NCBI RefSeq assembly: GCF_023920705.1
Contig: NZ_CP094657.1
Location: 1,674,001-1,738,000 of the forward strand
DNA from: Acinetobacter sp. XS-4
GTDB lineage: Bacteria; Pseudomonadota; Gammaproteobacteria; Pseudomonadales; Moraxellaceae
DNA: 64,000 nucleotides
Direction of reading: 5' to 3'
Under the pieces are notes generated by a model that saw nothing but the letters and a program-made list of their open reading frames with translations, had not been told where the DNA came from and made no database searches. The translations under genes and the position numbers were made by a program. Shown here one piece after another: positions 21,308 to 30,041 of the stretch (position 1 is its first letter; each line of letters begins with the position of its first letter).

Positions 21308-22627
21308 ATGCCAAATATAATGAAATTGAGTGTGTTAACAATCGCTGTATTAGGCAGCCAATTTACACTTGCTAATGAGCCTTGGTCACAAGACCGTCAA
21401 TGGTTGCTAGGCGACTGGAATGGTGAACGCCAGCAGTTAGAGCAACAGGGTTATAAATTTACAGCTTCTATCATGAGCCAAGCCGCCACAAATTTAGATG
21501 GTGGTTACAACGACAGCAATACTTTTGAAAATGCTGCACAACTTTCTTTAGGTGCAAACTTCGATTTAGAAAAGATTGCTGGGTGGAAAGATACAACAGC
21601 CAGTTTAGTCGTGACTAAACGTGACGGAAATGCACTAACTCTCGAGCGTATTAAAGATCCACGTTCTAGCCAATTAGGTAATGCTCAAGAGATTTATGGC
21701 CGCGGTAAAATCTGGCGCTTATCCCAAGCATGGATCAAAAAAGGCTTCGCTGATAATACCGTACAGGCCAAAGTTGGCCGTATGGGCATGTCAGAAGACT
21801 TCAATAGTTCTCAATGTGAGTTTCAGAACTTATTGCTTTGTGGTGGGCAGTTAGGAAAATCAATTGGTTCAATTTGGTACAACTCACCAGTTGGTGTCTG
21901 GGCTGCAAACGTTAAATATCAATTTGCGCCTGAGTGGACTTTGGGTGTCGGTGTTTATGAAGTAAACCCAGACAACATTAAAACCGAATCGAATAGTGAT
22001 GGTTTTAATCTGGATATGAACAACGTGAAGGGTGCAACTATACCTGTTGAGCTCGCATGGAAACCAAAACTCGCTGCTTTTAATGGTTTACCAGGTGAAT
22101 ATAAAGTAGGTGCGCTGTACTCAACCGCAGAAGCGAATGATATTAAAACAGCGGGTAAGGTTCATGATGGAAAACAAAGTTTCTGGGTTAATGCACAACA
22201 ACAACTTACGCATAAAGGCGAAGACCCTAAACGCGGTTTATATGTAAGTTTGAACGGTGTGGTGAACGATAAAGCAACCACCTTTGTACAAAGTACGCAA
22301 CAACTTGCACTTTGGTATAAGGGGCCATTTGATAGCCGTCCAAATGATTCGATTGGGTTTGGTATTGCCAATTATGTGGTCAATGATCGTGCTAAAGATA
22401 AGCAAATCGCAACTAACGAAAGTCGTGGATATTATAGCTATGATGCGATTGCATCTGACTATATTCCAATCCAAGACGACGAATTAAACGTTGAGTTGAA
22501 CTATACCTATCAATGGTCTCCGGCCGTTATGTTACGTCCAAACATTCAATATATCCATCAACCTGCTGGTGTAAAAGCAGTCGATGATGCTTGGGTCGCG
22601 GGCTTAAGCGTGAAAGTCAATTTTTAA
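21308..22627 (+). CDS. quiX: OprB-like outer-membrane porin of the qui operon
   Basis: 439 residues with signal peptide MPNIMKLSVLTIAVLGSQFTLA and a beta-barrel of OprB/carbohydrate-porin type (WLLGDWNGERQQLEQQGYKF near the N-terminus, GLYVSLNGVVND and a final VAGLSVKVNF ending in Phe). It probably admits quinate and shikimate through the outer membrane. It lies between quiC and quiA exactly as quiX does in A. baylyi, which gives the symbol. Substrate is inferred. Confidence 0.87.
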   Translation: MPNIMKLSVLTIAVLGSQFTLANEPWSQDRQWLLGDWNGERQQLEQQGYKFTASIMSQAATNLDGGYNDSNTFENAAQLSLGANFDLEKIAGWKDTTASLVVTKRDGNALTLERIKDPRSSQLGNAQEIYGRGKIWRLSQAWIKKGFADNTVQAKVGRMGMSEDFNSSQCEFQNLLLCGGQLGKSIGSIWYNSPVGVWAANVKYQFAPEWTLGVGVYEVNPDNIKTESNSDGFNLDMNNVKGATIPVELAWKPKLAAFNGLPGEYKVGALYSTAEANDIKTAGKVHDGKQSFWVNAQQQLTHKGEDPKRGLYVSLNGVVNDKATTFVQSTQQLALWYKGPFDSRPNDSIGFGIANYVVNDRAKDKQIATNESRGYYSYDAIASDYIPIQDDELNVELNYTYQWSPAVMLRPNIQYIHQPAGVKAVDDAWVAGLSVKVNF

Positions 22628-22708
22628 CAATATTGATGGCTGGTTAGACATGGTTTAACTGGCCCAAATGCTTGAACTATTGTGTTCAGTATATGTGGAG
22701 TAGGATCT

Positions 22709-25138
22709 ATGTCTGAGTCAGATTCTAAGTTTCATATCTTATTCAAAATATGGTGTTTTCTATTAGGCCTAGTTTTATTGGCTACTGGTGTTTTTTACAT
22801 CGTAGGCGGTGGAAAGCTAGTTTCATTAGGTGGATCTTGGTATTTCCTAGTTGCAGGACTGTTAATCACCATTTCTGCATTTAGTATTTTTCGTAAAAAG
22901 GCACTTGGTGTCTGGATTTTTGCGGCTGTTTTTGTTGGCACCGTAATTTGGTCATTTGTTGATGCTGGATGGGAATTTTGGCCATTATTTTCTCGGCTAA
23001 TGTTTCCTGCAGGTCTTTTTGCCGCATTGTTATTTACCTTGCCTTCAATTCGACGTTACCAATTTCAAACTAGCTTGGCATCTTCATCTTATGCAGTTGG
23101 TGGGTTAGTTGTTATCGGTATGTTGATTGCGTTTTATCAAATGTTCCAACCGCATCCAACAGTAGCAAGTTCAGGTGAAAAGCTACCTTTAGTACCAGTT
23201 GACCCTGCTAAAAAACAGGTGAATTGGGAAAATTATGGAAATGATGCAGGTGGTAGTCGCTTTGTTGCTCTCGATCAAATTAATCGAGATAACGTTCATA
23301 AACTAAAAGAAGCTTGGCGTTTTAGAACAGGTGATTTTACAACGGGTAGTGGTAATGGTGCTGAAGACCAAATGACCCCATTACAAGTTGGAAATAAAGT
23401 TTTTTTATGTACACCACATAACAACATTTTTGCGATAGATGCTGACTCGGGTAAACAACTCTGGAAAGCTGAAGTGAACTCTAAAGCTGATGCTTGGGAG
23501 CGTTGCCGTGGGGTTGCATACTTTGATTCGACCAAACCACTTGTACAACCAACTTTGGTTGGTGCAAACGCAATAACTACAGTTGCAGCCAATACGGCAT
23601 GTCCGCGTCGTTTATATACCAATACACCTGATGGTCGTTTAATTGCGGTCAATGCAGATAACGGTCAGCGCTGTGCTGATTTTGGTGTTAATGGAACGGT
23701 TGATCTGTTAGAAGGTCTGGGAGCTGGAACTAAAGCTCCACGTTTTGAAGTGACTTCTGCACCGACTATTGCTGGAACAACCATTGTAGTGGGTAGCCGT
23801 ATTGCTGATAACGTAGCAGCAGATATGCCGGGTGGTGTTGTTCGTGGTTATGACGTCATTACTGGCAAACTTCGCTGGGCATTTGACGCACGTAATCCAG
23901 ATCCTAACTATGTGCTTAAACCGGGTGAAACTTATAAACGTAGTTCGGCAAACTCTTGGGCTGCAATGTCATATGACCCGCAAATGAATACGGTGTTCTT
24001 ACCTATGGGTAGCTCATCTGTCGACATTTGGGGTGGTAACCGTAATCCGTTAGATCATAAATACAATACTTCTGTTTTGGCACTTGATGCGACAACAGGT
24101 AAAGAAAAGTGGGTATATCAAACTGTTCATAACGATTTATGGGACTTTGACTTACCAATGCAACCGAGTCTAGTCGACTTCCCATTAAAAGATGGTACGA
24201 CGAAACCAGCTGTTGTGATTGGAACCAAATCAGGTCAATTTTTTGTGCTTGACCGCGTAACTGGTAAACCACTGACTAAAGTGATTGAACAGCCAGTTAA
24301 GCCTGCCAATATTCCGGGTGAGCAATACAGCGCAACTCAACCACGTTCAGTTGAAATGCCTCAAATTGGTAATCAGACTTTAACTGAATCAGATATGTGG
24401 GGTGCAACGCCGTTTGATCAGCTCATGTGCCGTATTAACTTCAAGTCAATGCGTTACGAAGGTCTATTTACTGCACCGGGTACTGACGTTTCATTAAGCT
24501 TCCCAGGTTCTTTGGGTGGCATGAACTGGGGTAGCATTGCTTTTGATCCGACTCATCGTTATATGTTCGTGAACGATATGCGCCTTGGCTTATGGGTTCA
24601 ATTAATGGAACAGACTCCTGAAGATATTAAGATTCAGGCGAGTGGTGGAGAAAAAGTAAATACGGGTATGGGTGCTGTACCAATGAAAGGTACACCGTAT
24701 AAAGTGAATAAAAACCGCTTTATGTCGGCTCTAAGTATTCCTTGTCAGAAACCACCATTTGGTACGATGACGGCAATTGACATGAAAACTCGTCAAGTTG
24801 CATGGCAAGTACCGCTAGGAACGGTTGAAGATACAGGACCTATGGGTATTAAGATGGGCTTAAAAGCACCGATCGGTATGCCAACAATTGGCGGGCCGAT
24901 GGCAACTCAAGGTGGTTTGGTTTTCTTTGCTGCAACACAAGATTACTACTTACGTGCATTTGATTCATCTACAGGTAAAGAACTGTGGAAATCACGCATG
25001 CCAGTAGGCAGCCAAGGAACTCCAATAAGCTATGTTTCACCTAAAACAGGTAAACAATATGTGGTTGTTACGGCAGGTGGAGCTCGCCAGTCGCCTGATC
25101 ATGGTGATTATGTAGTCGCTTATAGCTTAGAACAATAA
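22709..25138 (+). CDS. quiA: PQQ-dependent quinate/shikimate dehydrogenase
   Basis: Membrane-bound quinoprotein that oxidises quinate to 3-dehydroquinate and shikimate to 3-dehydroshikimate, passing electrons to ubiquinone. The start at 22709 gives 809 residues (MSESDSKFHILFKIWC); an ATG at 22682 would add nine. Five N-terminal membrane helices (about 10-145) are followed by an eight-blade propeller with the expected tryptophan-docking repeats and blocks such as NWENYGNDAGGSRFVALDQI and YQTVHNDLWDFDLPMQPSL. It is the final gene of pca-qui and has a terminator behind. Active only where PQQ is available. Confidence 0.95.
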   Translation: MSESDSKFHILFKIWCFLLGLVLLATGVFYIVGGGKLVSLGGSWYFLVAGLLITISAFSIFRKKALGVWIFAAVFVGTVIWSFVDAGWEFWPLFSRLMFPAGLFAALLFTLPSIRRYQFQTSLASSSYAVGGLVVIGMLIAFYQMFQPHPTVASSGEKLPLVPVDPAKKQVNWENYGNDAGGSRFVALDQINRDNVHKLKEAWRFRTGDFTTGSGNGAEDQMTPLQVGNKVFLCTPHNNIFAIDADSGKQLWKAEVNSKADAWERCRGVAYFDSTKPLVQPTLVGANAITTVAANTACPRRLYTNTPDGRLIAVNADNGQRCADFGVNGTVDLLEGLGAGTKAPRFEVTSAPTIAGTTIVVGSRIADNVAADMPGGVVRGYDVITGKLRWAFDARNPDPNYVLKPGETYKRSSANSWAAMSYDPQMNTVFLPMGSSSVDIWGGNRNPLDHKYNTSVLALDATTGKEKWVYQTVHNDLWDFDLPMQPSLVDFPLKDGTTKPAVVIGTKSGQFFVLDRVTGKPLTKVIEQPVKPANIPGEQYSATQPRSVEMPQIGNQTLTESDMWGATPFDQLMCRINFKSMRYEGLFTAPGTDVSLSFPGSLGGMNWGSIAFDPTHRYMFVNDMRLGLWVQLMEQTPEDIKIQASGGEKVNTGMGAVPMKGTPYKVNKNRFMSALSIPCQKPPFGTMTAIDMKTRQVAWQVPLGTVEDTGPMGIKMGLKAPIGMPTIGGPMATQGGLVFFAATQDYYLRAFDSSTGKELWKSRMPVGSQGTPISYVSPKTGKQYVVVTAGGARQSPDHGDYVVAYSLEQ

Positions 25139-25144
25139 TTAAAT

Positions 25145-25182
25145 AAGGCAAAAGGGAGCAATTCTCTTTTGCCTTTAATTTT
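25145..25182 (+). terminator. Intrinsic terminator after quiA
   Basis: A 13-pair stem AAGGCAAAAGGGA / TCTCTTTTGCCTT with a 5-base loop and a T-rich tail closes the pca-qui operon. Confidence 0.85.
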
Positions 25183-25537
25183 AATATATTTTTTGTATTA
25201 AAGTGCATTGGTAAGTTCTATTTTTTTAATAAGATAGCTTTACCAAATAGTAAAAAAGTGCTTTAACTTATTGCAAAGTTTAAAATATTCTTAAGATTAA
25301 TAATGCTTGGACCCTAGATGTGGCCGAATGATTAGATATTTTTCACAATGTTTTACCTATAAATAAATCTTCTTTGTTTATTAAGTTTTGTTTAACTTAA
25401 ATTTGTGAATTTTAATTAGAAATAAACATTATTGACTTTTTAGACCTGAAAAGTAGGATTTTTTTGCTGAAAAAACAAGCGTAAATATATATTTATATTA
25501 TATTTATATAATTTATAGCATTACGCTAGAATGGTCA

Positions 25538-25627
25538 TCGCAGGTTATTACTACCCAGTAATAATTTGTATTTCAGGAATTTAAGCTTTTATTGGCTTAA
25601 GGCTCATCGAAAGATGGGCCTTTTTTT
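25538..25627 (+). ncRNA. Candidate small RNA (~90 nt)
   Basis: In the 600 bp gap after quiA there is a compact RNA-like unit with no reading frame. A -10-like TAGAAT lies at 25527-25532; then comes a perfect hairpin TTATTACT-accc-AGTAATAA (25545-25564), a weaker AAGC/GCTT hairpin, and a strong terminator AAGGCTCATC-gaaa-GATGGGCCTT (25599-25622) with seven T residues. The terminator is orphan: quiA already has its own 420 bp earlier. No clear -35 is seen, and the RNA is an inference. The sequence between 25183 and 25526 is AT-rich and shows nothing else. Confidence 0.45.
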
Positions 25628-25659
25628 ATGTGATTTAAATCAGAATATTGGATTATTAT

Positions 25660-25673
25660 AGAAATAGCCTAAG
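25660..25673 (+). repeat. AGAAATAGCCTAAG repeat, upstream copy
   Basis: This 14-mer recurs exactly at 28084-28097, and its core AAATAGCCTAAG recurs at 28125 and 28160. Together the copies bracket the lipoprotein and sulfur genes between them. Confidence 0.7.
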
Positions 25674-25779
25674 TATTGTACTGTATGAATTAATGAAAAC
25701 AATCACATAAAATAGTCGTTAATGACAAAAAGTGTATGATTTGATAAATTAAAGCCACTTGATAATAATAGGTGATACG

Positions 25780-26247
25780 ATGAGATTTTTGGTTCTTGCA
25801 ACTTTATCTGGTTTAGCTCTGATGGGTTGTGCTTCTGTTCAGCAGGCACCGAATACACAAGAGACAATTCGTTATGCTTCTAGTCCATGCTTTGGTGCAT
25901 GCCCAATTTATTCTGTAGAAGTAACACCTACGGGTTTAATTCGTTTTGAAGGCAAGCAATATACTAAAGCTATCGGTGTTAAAGAAATTCAAGGTAGCGT
26001 AAAAGATTATAAAAAACTTGCAGATGATCTAAAAGCTTATCGTCCTGAAACAGGTACACAATCTAAAACTGCGGGTTGTCAGCAAACGGCAACTGATATG
26101 TCTAGCTATTACATTTCATGGATTCAACCAAATGGCACGGAAACAAAATTAAGCCATTACACAGGTTGTATGTCTCCTGCAAATAATAGATTGAATAAAG
26201 TCATGGAAAAATTGCCTGAACAATTAGGCATTAAAGATCTAATTTAA
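25780..26247 (+). CDS. DUF6438-type lipoprotein
   Basis: 155-residue lipoprotein with signal peptide MRFLVLATLSGLALMGC (lipidation Cys 17). The mature domain has the run SSPCFGACPIYSVEVTPTGLIRFEG, characteristic of DUF6438, with the C-x3-C pair probably disulfide-bonded, and later Cys in AGCQQTATD and YTGCMSP. The family has no established role. The ATG at 25780 is preceded by TAGGTG; an ATG at 25759 is less likely because it would precede the signal peptide with an acidic residue. It has its own terminator. Confidence 0.8.
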   Translation: MRFLVLATLSGLALMGCASVQQAPNTQETIRYASSPCFGACPIYSVEVTPTGLIRFEGKQYTKAIGVKEIQGSVKDYKKLADDLKAYRPETGTQSKTAGCQQTATDMSSYYISWIQPNGTETKLSHYTGCMSPANNRLNKVMEKLPEQLGIKDLI

Positions 26248-26251
26248 TGAT

Positions 26252-26278
26252 AAAAGCCCCAGAACTTTGGGGCTTTTT
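26252..26278 (+). terminator. Intrinsic terminator after DUF6438 gene
   Basis: Ten-pair stem AAAAGCCCCA / TGGGGCTTTT with a 6-base loop and a T tail. Confidence 0.85.
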
Positions 26279-26382
26279 CTTGTTAAGAAGAATTATATAC
26301 TTAAAAGTTTTATTTAAAGTATTTCTAAAAGAATCAGCGTATAATACATATTATAAAAACATATATTGTTAAGAGTGGTTAT

Positions 26383-26796
26383 ATGTCAAATATTGTCTAT
26401 GCCTTTTTGGGTGGTTTGTTACTCGGCATCGCAACAGTTGGATATTTATATATAAATGGTCGTATCGCTGGAATTAGTGGGTTGCTTGCTCAAATCATTA
26501 ATCCCACCAAAGATACGTTTAAAAGTTCTGCATTTTGGTTTGTTGCAGGACTTGTGATTACACCTTTCATATATGGTTATTTTTATCAGCCTGAAATTGA
26601 AATTAAAGCCAATACATTTGCACTTATTTTAGCAGGTGTATTCGTTGGCTTTGGAACACGGCTAGGATCAGGCTGTACAAGTGGTCATGGCATTTGTGGG
26701 ATGAGCAGGCTATCAAAACGCTCGATGATAGCGACAGCAGTTTTCATGTTTGCTGGCATGTTAACCGTTTATATCATTCGTCATGTGTTGGGATAA
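26383..26796 (+). CDS. YeeE/YedE-family sulfur transporter, first half
   Basis: 137-residue membrane protein with four predicted helices. The conserved cysteine motif is GFGTRLGSGCTSGHGICGMS at about 90-109, a hallmark of YeeE/YedE (TsuA-like) thiosulfate/persulfide-sulfur permeases. It is half the length of fused family members; the second half is the next gene, starting 4 bp after the stop. The following metallo-hydrolase supports a role in sulfane-sulfur uptake or detoxification. Substrate unproven. Confidence 0.87.
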   Translation: MSNIVYAFLGGLLLGIATVGYLYINGRIAGISGLLAQIINPTKDTFKSSAFWFVAGLVITPFIYGYFYQPEIEIKANTFALILAGVFVGFGTRLGSGCTSGHGICGMSRLSKRSMIATAVFMFAGMLTVYIIRHVLG

Positions 26797-26800
26797 TCTT

Positions 26801-27214
26801 ATGAAAAACATTTTTGCTTTTATATTTGGTGGTTTGTTTTCATTGGGTTTAATGATTTCTGGCATGTCTAATCCTGAAAAAGTATTAGGTTTTTTAGATA
26901 TTTTTGGGCAGTGGGATATTAGCTTAATGTTTGTGATGTTAGGCGCGATTGCTGTGGCATTTATTCCATTTCAAAAGGCTATAAAAAGTCCTAAAACGCT
27001 TTTTAATGAGAAAATTCAATTACCAATGAATACACAGATTGACCAAAGGTTAATTGTTGGTGCTTTTATTTTCGGTATAGGCTGGGGAATAGCAGGGATA
27101 TGTCCAGCGCCCGCTTTAACACTTATCGGATTAGGACATTTTGAAGCGCTGTATTTTATTGTGGCCATGTTATTAGGAATGTTTATTTACCGAGTCTTAA
27201 ATAAAGGAAATTAA
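26801..27214 (+). CDS. YeeE/YedE-family (DUF6691) protein, second half
   Basis: 137-residue membrane protein starting MKNIFAFIFGGLFSLGLMISGM. Its Cys motif GWGIAGICPAPALTLIG at about 88-104 mirrors that of its partner. The ATG at 26801 is preferred over 26783, which lies within the upstream gene. Together the two genes rebuild one full YeeE-like unit. Its stop is 4 bp before the next ATG, so the three genes are one operon. Confidence 0.87.
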   Translation: MKNIFAFIFGGLFSLGLMISGMSNPEKVLGFLDIFGQWDISLMFVMLGAIAVAFIPFQKAIKSPKTLFNEKIQLPMNTQIDQRLIVGAFIFGIGWGIAGICPAPALTLIGLGHFEALYFIVAMLLGMFIYRVLNKGN

Positions 27215-27218
27215 ACCT

Positions 27219-28085
27219 ATGCAACAACCTCTAGTAAAAGATTTTTTTGATGAAAACACCAATACTTTTAGCTATGTTGTTGCGGATTTAGCGACTCGTC
27301 AATGCGCTATTATTGATAGTGTGCTTGACTACGATGCAGCTTCAGCGACTACAAAAACAACCAATGCTGATCTGATTGTCGATTATGTCTTGGCTCAAAA
27401 CTTTAAAGTGCAATGGATTTTAGAAACCCACGTCCACGCCGACCATATGACTGCTGCCCAATATCTAAAATCTAAATTGGGTGGTGACATCGCAATTAGT
27501 CAAAAGATTTCAATCATCCAAGAAACATTTTCCGCTATTTATAATTTTGATTTTAAGAAATTCAATGAAAATCAACCTTTTGATTATTTGTTTGAAGATC
27601 ATGAACATTTCAAAATAGGGGATATAGAAGCCTATAACATTCCTACACCAGGGCATACACCCGCTTGCTTGAGTTATGTGATTGCCGATGCTGTTTTTGT
27701 AGGTGATACTTTATTTATGCCCGATTATGGCTCAGCGAGATGCGATTTTCCTAAAGGAAGTGCTGCTGCACTTTATGATTCGGTACAAAAACTTTATACA
27801 CTTCCTGACAACATGCGCATGTTTTTATGCCATGACTATAAACCCGAAGGCCGCGATGAATATGTCTGTCAAACAGATATTAGAACTCAAAAGCAAAGCA
27901 ATATTCATTTAAATCGACGAGTTTCCAAGGACTCATTCATCAAAATGCGCCAAGAACGAGATGCAACTTTGGCCATGCCAAAATTAATTCTGCCTTCAAT
28001 TCAAATTAATATGAACGGTGGAAACTTTCCGGAGACAGAATCAAACGGCATTCGTTATTTGAAAATTCCTTTCAACTACTTCTAG
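27219..28085 (+). CDS. MBL-fold hydrolase, persulfide dioxygenase-like
   Basis: 288-residue metallo-beta-lactamase-fold protein. The metal motif is ETHVHADHMTAA at about 70-81 (H-x-H-x-D-H), with further ligands in TPGHTPACLSY and GDTLFMPDYGSARCDFPKGSA. This matches the ETHE1/SdoA/Blh group that oxidises glutathione persulfide to sulfite. Linkage to the YeeE pair is common in sulfide-detoxification operons, where an ArsR-type BigR regulator is often present; none is seen here. Enzyme class is firm, substrate inferred. Confidence 0.85.
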   Translation: MQQPLVKDFFDENTNTFSYVVADLATRQCAIIDSVLDYDAASATTKTTNADLIVDYVLAQNFKVQWILETHVHADHMTAAQYLKSKLGGDIAISQKISIIQETFSAIYNFDFKKFNENQPFDYLFEDHEHFKIGDIEAYNIPTPGHTPACLSYVIADAVFVGDTLFMPDYGSARCDFPKGSAAALYDSVQKLYTLPDNMRMFLCHDYKPEGRDEYVCQTDIRTQKQSNIHLNRRVSKDSFIKMRQERDATLAMPKLILPSIQINMNGGNFPETESNGIRYLKIPFNYF

Positions 28086-28171
28086 AAATAGCCTAAGCAT
28101 TTATTTTGGATATTTTCATGTTCTAAATAGCCTAAGCAAATAAAAAAATTACCCTATCAAAATAGCCTAAG
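28084..28171 (+). repeat. Three AAATAGCCTAAG repeats
   Basis: Copies start at 28086, 28125 and 28160 (spacing 39 and 35 bp) in the convergent gap between the MBL gene and the IclR gene. The first shares the longer AGAAATAGCCTAAG with 25660. No palindrome, so it does not look like a terminator; role unknown. Confidence 0.7.
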
Positions 28172-28177
28172 TAAGAT

Positions 28178-28990
28178 TTAAAGAACTTGTCTTAAGTCCC
28201 GCGAAGTCTCTTGCAATAAAGGCAGAATGTGTTGAACTAAATATTCTTCAGTTGTTTTCATGGTCGGAGAGACAATATTTAAAGCTGCAACAACTTTAAA
28301 GTCTTGTCCATAAATGGGTACGGCGAGCGCATGAACGCCTAATTCGTGTTCTTCACGTGAATAACACCAATCTTGTTCTCTAATTTCATTAAGTAACTCT
28401 AAAAATTTATCATTTTCGACATGCGTATATTTAGTTAAACGTTGAAGAGGATATTTTTGAAGCCAGTCGAGTTGTTCTTGTTGGCTTAAATGTGCCAGTA
28501 AAATTTTACCTGCCGAGGTCGCATGAGCAGGCAGGCGGTTACCTAAGTGCAAACCATATGGGTTTACACGGTCAGTTTGTTGGTGGGCAGCACTACGTGC
28601 AATGGTAATGGCTTCATAACCATCAAGTACCATCACCGAATAAATCAGCGAGGTTTGGTTGGTTAATAGATTTAATAAAGGCTGAGAAACTTTTGGAAGC
28701 TGAGCTGCACCTAAATAAGCTCCTGAAAATTTAAGAACTTTCGGAGTTAAATAATAATAGTGGCCATCAGACTCAAGATAACCTAAATATTCTAAAGTTA
28801 GTAAATGGCGTCTTGCAGCCGCTCGGGTAAGTCCGGTTTTTTCGGCAGCCATAGAAATATTTAAACGATGTTGATTACTGCTAAAGCTATCTAAAATAGC
28901 CATGCCTTTACCAATGCCAGCAATGTAATCTTCATGACGAATCGTTTTTTTGTTGTCCTGATTCTGGATTATCCGTTCATCTTTACTCAT
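28178..28990 (-). CDS. pcaU: IclR-family regulator of the PcaU/PobR group
   Basis: 270-residue IclR regulator: N-terminal winged helix (about 25-85, recognition segment AAEKTGLTRAAARRHLLTLEYLGYL) and C-terminal effector domain with PYGLHLGNRLPAHATSAGKILLA. The overall pattern, including IRHEDYIAGIGKGMAILDSF, resembles Acinetobacter PcaU and PobR. In A. baylyi pcaU sits next to pcaI; here the pcaI upstream region holds only the operator, so this gene, 17 kb away, is the best candidate for its activator. PobR is the alternative, but no pobA is in the window. LysR gene 29033-29953 lies upstream on the same strand. Family firm, identity as PcaU inferred. Confidence 0.65.
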   Translation of the reverse strand: MSKDERIIQNQDNKKTIRHEDYIAGIGKGMAILDSFSSNQHRLNISMAAEKTGLTRAAARRHLLTLEYLGYLESDGHYYYLTPKVLKFSGAYLGAAQLPKVSQPLLNLLTNQTSLIYSVMVLDGYEAITIARSAAHQQTDRVNPYGLHLGNRLPAHATSAGKILLAHLSQQEQLDWLQKYPLQRLTKYTHVENDKFLELLNEIREQDWCYSREEHELGVHALAVPIYGQDFKVVAALNIVSPTMKTTEEYLVQHILPLLQETSRDLRQVL

Positions 28991-29032
28991 TACTGGTCCT
29001 TGTACGATAGAAGCTTAGTAGATCAATTTGCT

Positions 29033-29953
29033 TTACTGAAAAAGTTTAATAATTTCATGTCGCAAAAATTGATGTCTTAAATTATCCCTTAAATCTTCGT
29101 GCCAAAACATACCCATTTTAATATTGGTTATCTCAAAAGGCAGAGAATGTAAGCAAATTTCAGGACTATAAGATAAATGCTGCAAAATCATACGTGGCAT
29201 GGTCAATATTGCGTTGGCTTGAGCTGCCAGAACTTGTAACGCCGTTGAGTAGTTTTGACAGCGCATAAATACATTTCTTGAAATTTTTTGATGTTGGTTT
29301 AAATAAATATCTTCAAGCAAAGCGCCCGTACGGCGTGATGAAACACCAATGTGTCGACCACTAATATAATTTGATAAATCGACTTCTTTAAGTTGACTGC
29401 AAATGACGAACTCATCTGTTACCAAATGGTCAAAGGTAATTTTTGGAGATAAGTATTGTTCTAGGTCAATGACAAAATCGAGCTGCTGCGTCGCCAAGTC
29501 CGCCATTATATGTTTTCGATCTAGCTTCATGCTTACAAACTGTAAATCTAAATTAAGATTTTGAAAATGTTGAGCAAGCCTTGGAAGAATAATCGGTTCA
29601 ATCTCATCATGAACGGCAATTTTTAAGCTTTTTAAACTGGTTGGATCAAAAACATGTTTCTGCTGACTAATATTTTGAATCGTTAAAAGTGCTTGCTTAA
29701 CAGTCGGGTAAATCTGTTCTGCAAAAGGCGTTGCAGACATTTTATTACCTACACGTATAAATACATCATCTTCAAGTTGCTGACGTAATCGTTGTAAAGC
29801 ATGACTTGCGGCTGACTGAGTAATATTGAGGCTACTTGCTGCATTTGAAATACTTTTTTGCTCATAAATTGCGATAAATAGCGGATATAAGTTGATATCA
29901 ATCCGGTGAAAAAAACTTAAGTCTAGGCCATGTAGGTTATGAATATTATTCAT
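29033..29953 (-). CDS. LysR-family regulator of the ACAD operon
   Basis: 306 residues with an N-terminal LysR helix-turn-helix (ISNAASSLNITQSAASHALQRLRQQLEDDVF at about 35-65) and a periplasmic-binding-fold effector domain. It is divergent from the acyl-CoA dehydrogenase operon with 88 bp between starts, the classic layout for a LysR regulator and its target. The effector cannot be told. It also lies 42 bp upstream of the IclR gene on the same strand, so both may be cotranscribed. Confidence 0.88.
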   Translation of the reverse strand: MNNIHNLHGLDLSFFHRIDINLYPLFIAIYEQKSISNAASSLNITQSAASHALQRLRQQLEDDVFIRVGNKMSATPFAEQIYPTVKQALLTIQNISQQKHVFDPTSLKSLKIAVHDEIEPIILPRLAQHFQNLNLDLQFVSMKLDRKHIMADLATQQLDFVIDLEQYLSPKITFDHLVTDEFVICSQLKEVDLSNYISGRHIGVSSRRTGALLEDIYLNQHQKISRNVFMRCQNYSTALQVLAAQANAILTMPRMILQHLSYSPEICLHSLPFEITNIKMGMFWHEDLRDNLRHQFLRHEIIKLFQ

Positions 29954-30041
29954 GAGGTGTTATTTAATAAAATCATTTCATTCATATTAAGTTTCAAGTT
30001 ATGTTGATGTAAAGACCAGATAATGATGTAAAGGAAAAAGA

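Noticed and set aside
28086..28171. Three spaced AAATAGCCTAAG copies as a CRISPR array
   Set aside because: Repeats are only 12 bp, spacing is uneven and there are no cas genes or palindromic repeats.
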